From Mesorhizobium sp. WSM4306 (GTDB lineage: Bacteria > Pseudomonadota > Alphaproteobacteria > Rhizobiales > Rhizobiaceae), in NCBI RefSeq assembly GCF_007003975.1, contig NZ_VFTC01000036.1, positions 1-58,474 of the forward strand: a DNA stretch of 58,474 nt, written 5' to 3'. Shown piece after piece: positions 1-8,735 of the stretch (position 1 is the stretch's first letter; each line of letters opens with the position of its first letter). The translations under genes were made by a program, and so were the position numbers. Under the pieces are notes generated by a model that saw nothing but the letters and a program-made list of their open reading frames with translations, was not told where the DNA came from and ran no database searches.

Positions 1-40
1 GCCGGGGGGGGGGGGGGCGGGGGCGGGGGGGGCCGGCGCC
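1..40. other. Low-complexity poly-G contig edge, probable artefact
   Basis: The first 34 bases are almost only G with scattered C. The sequence becomes an ordinary GS coding sequence at about base 35-41. The reading frame happens to stay open, but the glycine/arginine-rich translation does not resemble the expected GS segment. Such runs are typical of a contig end built from poor-quality reads. Confidence 0.65.
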
Positions 41-883
41 GGCTATTCGATCGCCGGCGTCAACGAGTTCGACGAACTGATCGACGACATCTACCATTTC
101 TCCGAAAGCCAGGGCCTGGAGATCGACACGCTGATCCACGAGGAGGGCGCCGGCCAACTCGAGATCAATCTGCGCCACGGCGATCCGATCGAGCTTGCCG
201 ACCAGGTGTTCATGTTCAAGCGCACCATCCGTGAGGCAGCGCTCAAGCACGAGATCTACGCCACCTTCATGGCCAAGCCGATCCAGGGCCAGCCTGGTTC
301 TGCCATGCACATCCACCAGTCGATCATCGACAAGAAGACCGGAAAGAACATCTTTTCGGCCGAAGATGGCTCGGAAACCGACGACTTCTTCCATTTCATC
401 GGCGGTATGCAGAAGCATGTGCCGAACGCGCTGGTGATGTTCGCGCCCTACGTCAATTCCTACCGCCGGCTGACACAGTCGGCCTCGGCGCCGGTCAACA
501 ACAAATGGGGATATGACAACCGCACCACGGCGTTCCGCGTGCCGCGCTCGGACCCGGCGGCGCGGCGTGTCGAAAACCGCATCCCGTCTTCCGACGCCAA
601 TCCCTATCTGGCGCTGGCGGCGTCGCTTGCCTGCGGGCTGATCGGCATGACCAACAAGGTCAAGGCCGAGCCACCGGTGCTGACCACCGCCAACGCCGAC
701 GAAATCGACCTGCCACGCGGCCTGCTCGAGGCCGTCGACCTGTTCGAAGGCGACGAGGAACTCTGCGCCCTTTTGGGCAAATCCTTCGCCGCCACCTACG
801 CGGCGATCAAGCGGGCGGAGTTCGAGACCTTCATGGAAGTGATCAGCCCGTGGGAGCGGGAGTATCTGCTGCTGAATGTGTGA
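2..883 (+). CDS. puuA: Glutamine synthetase family protein, 3' part (PuuA-like gamma-glutamylputrescine synthetase)
   Basis: Only the C-terminal ~280 residues are inside the window. The frame is open from the left edge, but recognisable protein starts near base 41, after a G-rich stretch. GS-fold landmarks seen: GAGQLEIN (metal and glutamate site), HIHQS (ATP/metal His), NSYRRL, NRTTAFRVP and RVENRIPSSDANPYLALA. The family ligates ammonia or an amine to glutamate at the expense of ATP. The next gene is a PuuB-like oxidase, which favours gamma-glutamylation of polyamines or other amines (putrescine catabolism) over central ammonium assimilation by GlnA. The polyamine role is an inference from context; other amine substrates are possible. 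Confidence 0.8.
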   Translation, partial: PGGGGAGAGGAGAGYSIAGVNEFDELIDDIYHFSESQGLEIDTLIHEEGAGQLEINLRHGDPIELADQVFMFKRTIREAALKHEIYATFMAKPIQGQPGSAMHIHQSIIDKKTGKNIFSAEDGSETDDFFHFIGGMQKHVPNALVMFAPYVNSYRRLTQSASAPVNNKWGYDNRTTAFRVPRSDPAARRVENRIPSSDANPYLALAASLACGLIGMTNKVKAEPPVLTTANADEIDLPRGLLEAVDLFEGDEELCALLGKSFAATYAAIKRAEFETFMEVISPWEREYLLLNV

Positions 884-899
884 GCGGCGGCTTCGTCGC

Positions 900-1005
900 G
901 TGAATGGTCAATAGTGAATGGTGAATAGTTTCATACTGGATGGATAACGATCGGGATCGTGCGTGTTCGCACGGCCATTCACCATTCACTATTCACCATT
1001 CACTG
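900..1005. repeat. Large inverted repeat between puuA-like and puuB-like genes
   Basis: The left arm (about 900-927) and right arm (about 976-1004) are reverse complements over 28 bases with two or three mismatches, around a ~48-base loop. Each arm is itself a near-tandem repeat of a GTGAATGGTGAATA-type unit. In RNA it would form one long hairpin. It could be a mobile palindromic repeat or an attenuator or stabiliser between the two cistrons. It also explains why the upstream ATG at 940, which lies in the loop, is an unlikely start for the next gene. Confidence 0.75.
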
Positions 1006-1014
1006 GCATCCCCC

Positions 1015-2301
1015 ATGCTTTACCAATCCCCAATCTCCCCCGGCCGCTCCTGGTACGAAGACACAGCCGGGCCACGCCCTGAGTACCCCGCCCTAGACTG
1101 CGACCGTAGCTGCGACGTCGTCATCGTCGGCGGCGGTTTCACCGGGCTGTCGGCGGCGGCGCATCTGGCCAAAGCCGGCGCGGACGTCGTGCTGATCGAG
1201 GCGTATCGCTTCGGCGATGGCGCCTCCGGACGCAATGGCGGCCAGCTCGGCACCGGCCAGCGCGCCTGGGCCGAGGAAATGGAGGCCGAATACGGCTTCT
1301 CCCGCGCCAAGGCGCTGTTCGATCTTGCAGAGGAAGCCAAGGCGCACCTGCTCGAATTCGCCGCCGTCAACCAGATCGACATCGACTATATGCCCGGTCA
1401 GTTGTCGGTGGCGCATAAGCAGCGCTATGTCGACGACTACAAGGCGCATGCCGAGATTATGGCGGGCCGCTTCAACTATCCGCACATCGCCTTCATGGAT
1501 GCAAGGGAAACGGCCGAACGACTGGGCTCCGCACGCTACTTCGGCGGCACCCGCGACACCGGCACAGGGCACATCCACCCGATGAAACTGGTGATCGGCA
1601 CGGCAAAGGTGGCGACTGCTGCCGGAGCCCACCTGTTCGAGCAGACGCCGTCGACCGGCATCACGTCCAGCGGCGGCAAGGTCAGGGTCACGACGCCAAG
1701 AGGCACCATCACCGCGCAGAAATGCCTGATCGGCGTCAACGCCTATGGCGGCACGCTCGAGCCGGTGAGTGCCGCGCACATCATGCCGATCGGGTCGTTC
1801 ATTGGTGCCACCGTGCCGCTCGGAGCGGACTCGAAAGTGCTGCCGGGCGGCGAGGCGGTCGACGATTCCCGTTTCGTCGTGCGCTATTTCCGCAAATCCA
1901 GGGATGGAAGGCTGCTGTTCGGCGGGCGCGAGGTCTATGGCGTCAACGATCCGAAGGATATCCACATCCATATCCGCCGGCAGATCGCGGAGCTTTATCC
2001 GGACCTCCGGGATGTCGAGATCACTCATGGCTGGGGCGGCTATGTCGGCATCACCGTGCCGAGAAAGCCGTTCGTGCGCGAGGTGATGCCCAATGTGATT
2101 TCGGCCGGCGGCTATTCCGGCCATGGCGTGATGCTGTCGAACTTCTTCGGCAAGCTCTATGCTGAGACCGTCGCCGGCAACCGCGATCGGCTCAGGCTGA
2201 TCGAGGATTTGAACATCCCGGCCTTCCCCGGCGGCCGACGCTTTCGCACGCCGCTGCTGTTCCTGGCGCTCAACTGGTTTGCGCTGCGCGATCGAATCTA
2301 G
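1015..2301 (+). CDS. puuB: FAD-dependent oxidoreductase, PuuB-like gamma-glutamylputrescine oxidase
   Basis: This is a 428-residue D-amino-acid-oxidase-fold flavoprotein. An N-terminal Rossmann motif VVIVGGGFTGLSAAAHLAKAG lies at about residues 35-55, followed by a GRNGGQLGTGQR segment like that of PuuB/OrdL oxidases. The C-terminal region SAGGYSGHGV closes the FAD site. The family oxidises gamma-glutamyl-amines to aldehydes, giving ammonia and H2O2. It follows the GS-like gene by 131 bases, consistent with one operon. The start is ATG 1015 because homologues begin near MLYQSPISPGRSWYE; the ATG at 940 lies inside the palindromic repeat. No clear ribosome-binding site is visible for either start. 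The substrate is inferred from the neighbour. Confidence 0.75.
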   Translation: MLYQSPISPGRSWYEDTAGPRPEYPALDCDRSCDVVIVGGGFTGLSAAAHLAKAGADVVLIEAYRFGDGASGRNGGQLGTGQRAWAEEMEAEYGFSRAKALFDLAEEAKAHLLEFAAVNQIDIDYMPGQLSVAHKQRYVDDYKAHAEIMAGRFNYPHIAFMDARETAERLGSARYFGGTRDTGTGHIHPMKLVIGTAKVATAAGAHLFEQTPSTGITSSGGKVRVTTPRGTITAQKCLIGVNAYGGTLEPVSAAHIMPIGSFIGATVPLGADSKVLPGGEAVDDSRFVVRYFRKSRDGRLLFGGREVYGVNDPKDIHIHIRRQIAELYPDLRDVEITHGWGGYVGITVPRKPFVREVMPNVISAGGYSGHGVMLSNFFGKLYAETVAGNRDRLRLIEDLNIPAFPGGRRFRTPLLFLALNWFALRDRI

Positions 2302-2548
2302 AGCAACAAGCGATTCCGTCTGTAATATTCGTTGCTTGAGCGACACATTGCAGAATCCTTAACAAGGGTGCAGAATCCACGGTTGGGGCGCACTGATGCC
2401 ACAATCGCGGGTAAAAGGTGCCGGTTCTGGGTGATTGAACGGGGACTTTTGCGGGCCTGCCCGCTTGTTTTTGGGACCGATGCCGATCGAATGCCGGGCT
2501 TCCGGCGCTGATCGAAAGAACATCGGCCGCATCTTGGAGGTGGCAAAC

Positions 2549-3424
2549 GTGAACGAGCCCTTCAGTTTCGGTGCGCCGGAACGACGGCGCTTTGCCATGC
2601 AGTTCGGTTACGAGATGCGACCCTCCTTCTGGCAGGGGGTGCGCACGAATTCGCATCTGGTGATCGCCGCGGTCGGCACCGCAGCGCTGCTTGGCGTGGC
2701 GGGTATCGCGCTTTGGCTGGCGTTGCCGGCCAACGACCGGCAAGCGAGCGCCAGCACACAGCCTCTTTCGCAGCAGAACGTTCCAACCATCCCGGTCAAG
2801 ACAACCAAGATCGCCCCGGTCACCCCTGCGGCCACAGTTGCCGCGGTAGCGGCGCCGCAAGCGGCACGCAAGGGCGATGCGGTTTCGCCGACGGTGGTTG
2901 CCGGGGCGGCCGCGATACCGGCGCTGGCGGCCAACGATCCGCGCTGGACAGCGCCGCAATCGGACACCGACCCTGCGGCCACGCCGTCCGATCAGGCCGC
3001 GGCTGAGCAGGCGGCAGCCAAACCATCAGATGCGGCAGCTTATGAAGAACCGTCGGCGCAGAGCGACGCCACGACGCAGCTGTCCAAGGTTGCTGCACCA
3101 GACGCCGCTGCGAAGGACGGGCACACCGACGGCGCCGAAACAGCCGCCATCCCGACGCCGAAGCCGCAACTGCCGGACGCGCAATCTTCCGTCGCAACGG
3201 ATGAGGCCAAGACCAAGCCACAGGAGGTGGCCGCTGCCGCCGGCACCGGACGCATTCTGAGGACCGTGACGATGCGCACCGGTCCGCAGAAAAGCGCCGC
3301 CGCCATGGGAACCGTGCCCGCCAAGTCATCGGTGCAGGTGATGAGCTGCAAGAAATGGTGCCAGGTCGTCTACAACGGCAAGCGCGGCTGGATTTACAAG
3401 AGCTACATCAAGACCGGGGCGTGA
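2549..3424 (+). CDS. Membrane-anchored protein with C-terminal SH3 domain
   Basis: The 291-residue protein starts at GTG 2549, chosen because TTGGAGG lies 8 bases upstream. An in-frame ATG at 2435 has no such site. Layout: ~35-residue cytoplasmic head, one membrane helix (LVIAAVGTAALLGVAGIALW, about residues 37-57), a long Ala/Pro/Thr-rich periplasmic linker, and a C-terminal bacterial SH3 domain (RTVTMRTGPQKSAAAMGTVP to GKRGWIYKSYI). The domain carries a CKKWC pair of cysteines that could form a disulfide. Such SH3 proteins usually sit in the envelope and contact peptidoglycan or other proteins. The role is unknown. The 247 bases upstream (2302-2548) contain no recognisable gene. Confidence 0.75.
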   Translation: MNEPFSFGAPERRRFAMQFGYEMRPSFWQGVRTNSHLVIAAVGTAALLGVAGIALWLALPANDRQASASTQPLSQQNVPTIPVKTTKIAPVTPAATVAAVAAPQAARKGDAVSPTVVAGAAAIPALAANDPRWTAPQSDTDPAATPSDQAAAEQAAAKPSDAAAYEEPSAQSDATTQLSKVAAPDAAAKDGHTDGAETAAIPTPKPQLPDAQSSVATDEAKTKPQEVAAAAGTGRILRTVTMRTGPQKSAAAMGTVPAKSSVQVMSCKKWCQVVYNGKRGWIYKSYIKTGA

Positions 3425-3539
3425 CCCTTCTCGTGTTCATCGGCCGATAAGCCGCAGGAGGCGCCGCCGCTGTCTCGCATGCTTCTGCCTTCACCCCGAT
3501 GATCAAGTCAAACTGCGGCAATGCATAGCGCAGGCCAAC

Positions 3540-4301
3540 TCAGATGCAGCGGCCGCCGTCGACCTCCAGCGCCACGCCGGTGATGAAGGCGGCTTCGTCG
3601 GATGCGAGCCAGAGCGCGGCATTGGCGATGTCGAGCGGCATCGACAGACGGCCGAGCGGGATCGAGGCGCGGAACTTCTCGCGGATTTCGGGCGTGTCGG
3701 CGCCCATGAATTTCTCCAGCATGGCGGTTTCGCCGGCGACCGGGCACAGGCAGTTGACGCGGATGTTCTTGGGCGCGAGTTCGACCGCCATCGACTTGGT
3801 CGCGGTGATCGCCCAGCCCTTCGACGCATTGTACCAGGTGAGGCCCGGTCGCGGCCGCAGACCTGCGGTCGAAGCCGTGGTCAGGATGACGCCGCCGCCC
3901 TGCCGCTCCATGATCGGCACCACGGCAAGTGCGGCATGGTAGATCGCCTTCATGTTGACGGATGTGATCAGGTCGAAGGTCGCCTCGTCGACGTCGAGCA
4001 TGTCGCCATTGCGATGGGTATAGCCGGCATTGTTGACCATGATGTCGATGCGGCCGAAGGCGCTTTTGGCGGCATAGACCATCTCGTCGAATTCGGAGCG
4101 CTGCGAAACGTCGGTCTGCGTCCAGATCGCGGCCTCGCCGATCTCGGCGGCGACACGCTCCGCGCCCTTGGCGTTGAGGTCGGCGACGACGACCTTGGCG
4201 CCCTCTTCGGCAAAGCGCCTGGCCATGCCTTCGCCGAAGCCCGCAGCAGCACCGGTTATGACGGCGACCTTGTTTTCCAGACGCATGCTTTTCCCGCTCA
4301 T
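3540..4301 (-). CDS. SDR-family NAD(P)-dependent oxidoreductase
   Basis: Classical short-chain dehydrogenase of 253 residues: cofactor motif TGAAAGFGEGMA near the N-terminus, an NNAG motif, catalytic Ser in the TTASTAG segment, and YNASK with the catalytic Tyr and Lys. The C-terminus VDGGRCI resembles glucose/gluconate or 3-oxoacyl reductases of this class. The start is placed at ATG 4301 (MSGKSM); ATG 4286 (MRLENKV) is equally plausible. The upstream in-frame ATG at 4346 adds a tail unlike SDRs. It is divergent from zwf, so a sugar or polyol substrate is possible, but the sequence does not define it. Confidence 0.85.
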   Translation of the reverse strand: MSGKSMRLENKVAVITGAAAGFGEGMARRFAEEGAKVVVADLNAKGAERVAAEIGEAAIWTQTDVSQRSEFDEMVYAAKSAFGRIDIMVNNAGYTHRNGDMLDVDEATFDLITSVNMKAIYHAALAVVPIMERQGGGVILTTASTAGLRPRPGLTWYNASKGWAITATKSMAVELAPKNIRVNCLCPVAGETAMLEKFMGADTPEIREKFRASIPLGRLSMPLDIANAALWLASDEAAFITGVALEVDGGRCI

Positions 4302-4607
4302 TCCAAGATCACCTCGCAAGCGCATTTCTCTCTTTGTTTGATGCATGTCGACCTCTCAAAACCGGGGCCACTTTTGAGGGACATGCATTAGCTTTCGTCA
4401 CATTCCCGCTCTATGTTGCAGGCGCGAAAGCTCCCCGGGACCCTCTGATAACGACAAGCCTCCGGGTGGCAGCCAGTGTCAAGGCACATTTGGACCGAAT
4501 CAATATGGAGTGATTGGTCCTTGATGTGACACCATGGCACTGGATAATTTAAATCGATTAGATTATATCAGCCGCGTCACAGCGAGCGGCGTCAAAGCGG
4601 ACAGACC
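4302..4607. other. Divergent intergenic region between SDR gene and zwf
   Basis: This 306-base stretch holds no gene-like frame. It is clearly AT-richer near 4545-4570. It contains one imperfect dyad listed separately (4492-4520). It presumably carries the promoters of both flanking genes, but no unambiguous -35/-10 pair could be assigned by eye. Confidence 0.6.
4492..4520. promoter_or_regulatory. Imperfect dyad, candidate operator upstream of zwf
   Basis: GGACC-G-AATCA (4492-4502) faces TGATTGGTCC (4511-4520) across an 8-base spacer. The half-sites match except for one bulged G. The dyad lies ~88 bases before the zwf start, a usual place for a sugar-catabolism regulator. The regulator is not known from this window. 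Confidence 0.4.
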
Positions 4608-6077
4608 ATGACCAGCCAGATCATCCCCGTCGATCCTTTCGACTTCATCATCTTCGGCGGCACCGGCGACCTGTCGGAACGCAAGCTCCTGCCGTCGCTC
4701 TACCATCGCCAGCGCGACCATCAGTTTTCCGAACCGACCCGCATCATCGGCACATCGCGCTCGAAGATGAGCGACGAGGAATTCCGGGCTTTCGCCAGTC
4801 AAGCGATTTCCGATCACGTCAAGCCGGCCGATATCGATGCCAAGGAGCTGAAGACGTTCCTGGCGCGGCTGTCCTACGTGTCGGCCGATGCGACGACGGG
4901 CGCCGGCTTCGACAGACTGAAAAAGGCGATCGGCGACAGTGACCGCATCCGCGCCTTCTACCTGGCGGTGGCGCCGGCGCTGTTCGGCGATATCTCGCAC
5001 AAGCTGAAAGAGCACAAGCTGATCACGCCGAATTCGCGCATCGTGCTGGAGAAGCCGATCGGCCGCGATCTTGCCTCGGCGCGCGCGCTTAACGATGCCG
5101 TCGGTGACGATTTCGACGAAAGCCAGATCTTCCGCATCGACCATTATCTCGGCAAGGAGACGGTGCAGAACCTGATGGCGCTGCGCTTTGCCAACGCGCT
5201 CTACCAGCCGCTGTGGAATTCCGCGCATATCGACCATGTGCAGATCACGGTCGCCGAAACGGTCGGTCTCGAAGACCGCGTCACCTACTACGACAAAGCT
5301 GGCGCGCTGCGCGACATGGTGCAGAACCACATGCTGCAGCTCTTGTGCCTAGTCGCCATGGAAACGCCGTCCTCGATGGACGCGGATGCCGTGCGCGATG
5401 AGAAGCTGAAGGTGCTCAGGGCGCTGAAGCGCATCAACGGCAACGAGGCGCCCAAGCACACGGTGCGTGGCCAGTACCGTGCCGGCGCGTCGGCCGGCGG
5501 CGCGGTGAAGGGTTATGTCGAGGAGCTCGGCAAGGACAGCACGACCGAAACCTTCGTTGCCATAAGGGCCGAAATCGGCAACTGGCGCTGGGCCGGCGTG
5601 CCGTTCTATCTCAGGACCGGCAAAAGGCTGGCAAGCCGGGTTTCGGAAATCGTCATCGAGTTCAAGCCGATCCCCTTCTCGATCTTCGACGAGAGCGCGG
5701 GACCGATCTTCGCCAACCAGCTGGTCATCCGGCTGCAGCCCGACGAAGGCGTCAAGCAATTCATCATGATCAAGGATCCGGGTCCGGGCGGCATGCGGCT
5801 GCGCCAGATCCCGCTCGACATGAGCTTCGCAACATCTTTCGACGGTCGCGCGCCCGATGCCTATGAACGGCTGATCATGGATGTCGTGCGCGGCAACCAG
5901 ACGCTGTTCATGCGCCGCGACGAAGTCGAGGCGGCATGGAAGTGGATCGATCCGATCCAGAACGCCTGGGAAAGCGCCAGGCAGGAAGCGCAAGGCTATA
6001 CGGCGGGCACATGGGGCCCCTCGGCTTCGATTGCGCTGATCGAACGCGACGGGCGGACATGGCACGAGAGCAATTGA
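4608..6077 (+). CDS. zwf: Glucose-6-phosphate 1-dehydrogenase
   Basis: Full-length (489 residues). It has the N-terminal NADP-binding motif GGTGDLSERKLLPSLY, the substrate signature RIDHYLGKE with catalytic His, and the EKPIGRDL segment. It catalyses glucose-6-phosphate to 6-phosphogluconolactone with NAD(P)H formation, the entry of the Entner-Doudoroff and oxidative pentose phosphate routes. It is the first gene of zwf-pgl-edd: pgl starts inside its last codons (19-base overlap), so the two are translationally coupled. Confidence 0.97.
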   Translation: MTSQIIPVDPFDFIIFGGTGDLSERKLLPSLYHRQRDHQFSEPTRIIGTSRSKMSDEEFRAFASQAISDHVKPADIDAKELKTFLARLSYVSADATTGAGFDRLKKAIGDSDRIRAFYLAVAPALFGDISHKLKEHKLITPNSRIVLEKPIGRDLASARALNDAVGDDFDESQIFRIDHYLGKETVQNLMALRFANALYQPLWNSAHIDHVQITVAETVGLEDRVTYYDKAGALRDMVQNHMLQLLCLVAMETPSSMDADAVRDEKLKVLRALKRINGNEAPKHTVRGQYRAGASAGGAVKGYVEELGKDSTTETFVAIRAEIGNWRWAGVPFYLRTGKRLASRVSEIVIEFKPIPFSIFDESAGPIFANQLVIRLQPDEGVKQFIMIKDPGPGGMRLRQIPLDMSFATSFDGRAPDAYERLIMDVVRGNQTLFMRRDEVEAAWKWIDPIQNAWESARQEAQGYTAGTWGPSASIALIERDGRTWHESN

Positions 6078-6775
6078 GCGAGCCCGCCTATAACTGGAAC
6101 GGCTTTGCCGGGCGCCAGGACCTGGCGGCAGCCCTTGCCGGCAAAGTCGCGGCGCGGCTGACCAAGGCCATCAACGAGCGCGGCGGTGGCCTGCTTGCCG
6201 TTTCCGGCGGCACCACGCCGGCGAAGTTCTTTGCAGCGCTGTCGGCGATTCCGATTGCCTGGAACAAGGTGACGGTCACGCTGGTCGACGAACGGTTCGT
6301 GCCGGCCTCCTCGCCGCGCTCGAATGCCGGGCTGGTGGCGGCCAATCTGCTCCAGAACGCGGCCGCCGCCGCGCATTTCGTGCCGATGTATCATGAGGCC
6401 GCAAGCATCGAGACTGCCGCAGCGTCCGACGACACGGCACTCAAGGCACTGGCCTGGCCGCTCGACGTCGTCGTGCTCGGCATGGGCGGCGACGGCCACA
6501 CCGCGTCGTTCTTTCCCGATGCCGACAATCTCCCCGCCTTGCTCGATCCTGCCTCGCAAAGGATCGTGCTGCCGGTGCATGCACCGAGCGGCGGCGAGCC
6601 ACGGCTGACCCTATCGATGGCGCGCATCATCGCCGCCGGCTTCATCGCCCTGCATATCGAAGGCGAGGACAAGCTTACCGCCTTCGAGAATGCGATGGGA
6701 CCGAGAAAGCACAAGCCTATCCGCGCCGTGATCGACGCCTCGCCAAAGCCCGTAGAGGTGTTCTGGGCGCCCTGA
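6059..6775 (+). CDS. pgl: 6-phosphogluconolactonase
   Basis: A 238-residue protein of the DevB/NagB-like hydrolase fold. Typical segments are AVSGGTTPAKFF, TLVDERFVP, and GMGGDGHTASFFP carrying the catalytic His. It hydrolyses 6-phosphogluconolactone to 6-phosphogluconate. The start is ATG 6059, overlapping the end of zwf; the longer frame from 5936 would read back into zwf and has no homology. The last residues, KPVEVFWAP, are usual for the family. Confidence 0.95.
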   Translation: MAREQLSEPAYNWNGFAGRQDLAAALAGKVAARLTKAINERGGGLLAVSGGTTPAKFFAALSAIPIAWNKVTVTLVDERFVPASSPRSNAGLVAANLLQNAAAAAHFVPMYHEAASIETAAASDDTALKALAWPLDVVVLGMGGDGHTASFFPDADNLPALLDPASQRIVLPVHAPSGGEPRLTLSMARIIAAGFIALHIEGEDKLTAFENAMGPRKHKPIRAVIDASPKPVEVFWAP

Positions 6776-6841
6776 TTTCAACTGCCACAGTCCCGGCAGA
6801 CGGTGGAGGACGTTCTCCGGGGCTTGAAAGGATTGACTGCC

Positions 6842-8665
6842 ATGACAGCCAGACGCGACATCGAAGCCATCACGGAACGCATCCGCCAGCGCTCGAAAGC
6901 CGGCCGCGAGCGCTATCTCGGCCGCATCGCCGAGGCCTCCAACCGCACCGCCAATCGTTCGGTGCTTTCGTGCGGCAACCTTGCGCATGGCTTTGCCGTC
7001 TGCAGCCCGTCGGAAAAGCTGGCGCTCGGCGCCGACAAGGTTCCGAACCTCGGCATCATCACCTCCTACAACGATATGCTGTCGGCGCATCAGCCGTTCG
7101 AGACGTTCCCGGCGCTGATCAAGGATGCCGCGCGCGAAGTTGGCGGCATCGCGCAAGTGGCCGGCGGCGTGCCGGCCATGTGTGACGGCGTCACCCAGGG
7201 ACAGCCCGGCATGGAGCTGTCGCTGTTTTCACGCGACATCATCGCCATGGCGGCCGCGGTCGGCCTGTCGCACAACATGTTCGACGCCGCCGTCTATCTC
7301 GGCGTCTGCGACAAGATCGTGCCGGGGCTGGTGATCGCGGCCCTCACCTTCGGCCATCTGCCGGCGGTGTTCATCCCGGCCGGGCCGATGACGACCGGCC
7401 TGCCCAATGATGAAAAGGCCAAGGTTCGCCAGCTCTATGCCGAAGGCAAGGCCGGGCGCGCCGAACTGCTCGAAGCCGAGTCCAAATCCTACCATGGGCC
7501 GGGCACCTGCACCTTCTACGGCACCGCCAATTCCAACCAGATGCTGATGGAGATCATGGGCCTGCATACGCCCGGTGCCTCCTTCGTCAATCCGGGCACG
7601 CCCCTGCGCGACGCGTTGACGCGTGAGGCGACGAAGCGGGCGCTGGCGATCACCGCACTCGGCAACGCCTACACGCCGGTCGGCCGCATGATCGACGAAC
7701 GCTCGTTCGTCAACGGCGTCGTCGGCCTGCACGCCACCGGCGGCTCGACCAACCACACCATCCATCTCATTGCCATGGCGGCGGCGGCCGGCATCACGCT
7801 CACCTGGCAGGACATTTCCGACCTGTCGGAAGCGGTGCCGCTGCTGGCCCGCGTCTATCCGAACGGACTTGCCGACGTGAACCATTTCCACGCCGCCGGC
7901 GGGCTCGGCTTCCTGATCCGCGAACTGCTCGATGAAGGCATCCTGCATGAGGATGTGCAGACGGTGTGGGGCGAAGGCCTCCGGCCCTATGCGGTCGAGG
8001 CCAGGCTCGGCGAAGACGGCAGCGTGGTGCGCGAGGCCTCGCCGCTACAGAGCGGTGACGAGAAGGTGCTGGCGCCTTTCAAGAAGGCCTTCCAGCCGAC
8101 CGGCGGCCTGAAGGTGCTGGCCGGCAATCTCGGCCATGCGGTCATCAAGACTTCCGCCGTCAAGCCGGAACGCCGCGTCATCGAGGCGCCGGCCAAGGTG
8201 TTCGACAGCCAGCAAGGCCTCAACGAAGCCTTCAAGGCTGGCACGCTCACAGGTGACTTCATCGCCGTCATCCGCTTCCAGGGGCCGAAGGCCAACGGCA
8301 TGCCGGAACTGCACAAGCTGACCACTGTGCTTGGCATCCTGCAGGATCGCGGCCAGCGCGTCGCGCTGGTCACCGACGGGCGCATGTCGGGTGCTTCCGG
8401 CAAGGTGCCGGCGGCGATCCATGTGACGCCGGAAGCGGTCGAGGAAGGGCCTATCGCCCGGATCCATGACGGCGACATCATCCGGCTCGACGCCGACGCC
8501 GGCACGCTGGAAGTGCTGGTGCCTGGGCCTGAGCTCGCGCTGCGCCGCACGGCCGACATCGATCTCATCGGCAACGAGTTCGGCTTCGGCCGCGAGCTGT
8601 TCGCCGGTTTCCGCCAGCTGGTCGGCCGTGCCGACCATGGTGCCAGCGCTTTCGGTACGGCCTGA
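6842..8665 (+). CDS. edd: Phosphogluconate dehydratase (Entner-Doudoroff)
   Basis: A 607-residue IlvD/Edd-family Fe-S dehydratase that converts 6-phosphogluconate to 2-keto-3-deoxy-6-phosphogluconate. Visible motifs: SYNDMLSAHQP, MCDGVTQGQPGMELSLFSRD, GPGTCTFYGTANSNQ (cluster cysteines) and TDGRMSGASGKVPAAIHV. ATG 6842 is chosen (MTARRDIEAIT); it is preceded by GAAAGGA, while the ATG at 6803 gives an unusual extension. It lies 66 bases after pgl and ends before a strong terminator. The aldolase gene eda is not adjacent. Confidence 0.96.
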   Translation: MTARRDIEAITERIRQRSKAGRERYLGRIAEASNRTANRSVLSCGNLAHGFAVCSPSEKLALGADKVPNLGIITSYNDMLSAHQPFETFPALIKDAAREVGGIAQVAGGVPAMCDGVTQGQPGMELSLFSRDIIAMAAAVGLSHNMFDAAVYLGVCDKIVPGLVIAALTFGHLPAVFIPAGPMTTGLPNDEKAKVRQLYAEGKAGRAELLEAESKSYHGPGTCTFYGTANSNQMLMEIMGLHTPGASFVNPGTPLRDALTREATKRALAITALGNAYTPVGRMIDERSFVNGVVGLHATGGSTNHTIHLIAMAAAAGITLTWQDISDLSEAVPLLARVYPNGLADVNHFHAAGGLGFLIRELLDEGILHEDVQTVWGEGLRPYAVEARLGEDGSVVREASPLQSGDEKVLAPFKKAFQPTGGLKVLAGNLGHAVIKTSAVKPERRVIEAPAKVFDSQQGLNEAFKAGTLTGDFIAVIRFQGPKANGMPELHKLTTVLGILQDRGQRVALVTDGRMSGASGKVPAAIHVTPEAVEEGPIARIHDGDIIRLDADAGTLEVLVPGPELALRRTADIDLIGNEFGFGRELFAGFRQLVGRADHGASAFGTA

Positions 8666-8685
8666 ACCATCATTCCAAGTGATAT

Positions 8686-8715
8686 AAAAAGGGCGGCTCA
8701 AGGCCGCCCTTTTTA
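8686..8715. terminator. Bidirectional rho-independent terminator between edd and VWA gene
   Basis: AAAAA-GGGCGGC, loop TCAAG, GCCGCCC-TTTTT. A perfect 7-bp GC stem is flanked by A5 on one side and T5 on the other, so it works in both directions for the convergent edd (+) and VWA (-) genes. Confidence 0.9.
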
Positions 8716-8735
8716 TGTTTGGGATGAAACGCCAA

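Noticed and set aside
1093..2346. 417-codon minus-strand frame opposite the PuuB-like gene
   Set aside because: Antisense shadow; the opposite strand has an intact FAD motif and family-length protein.
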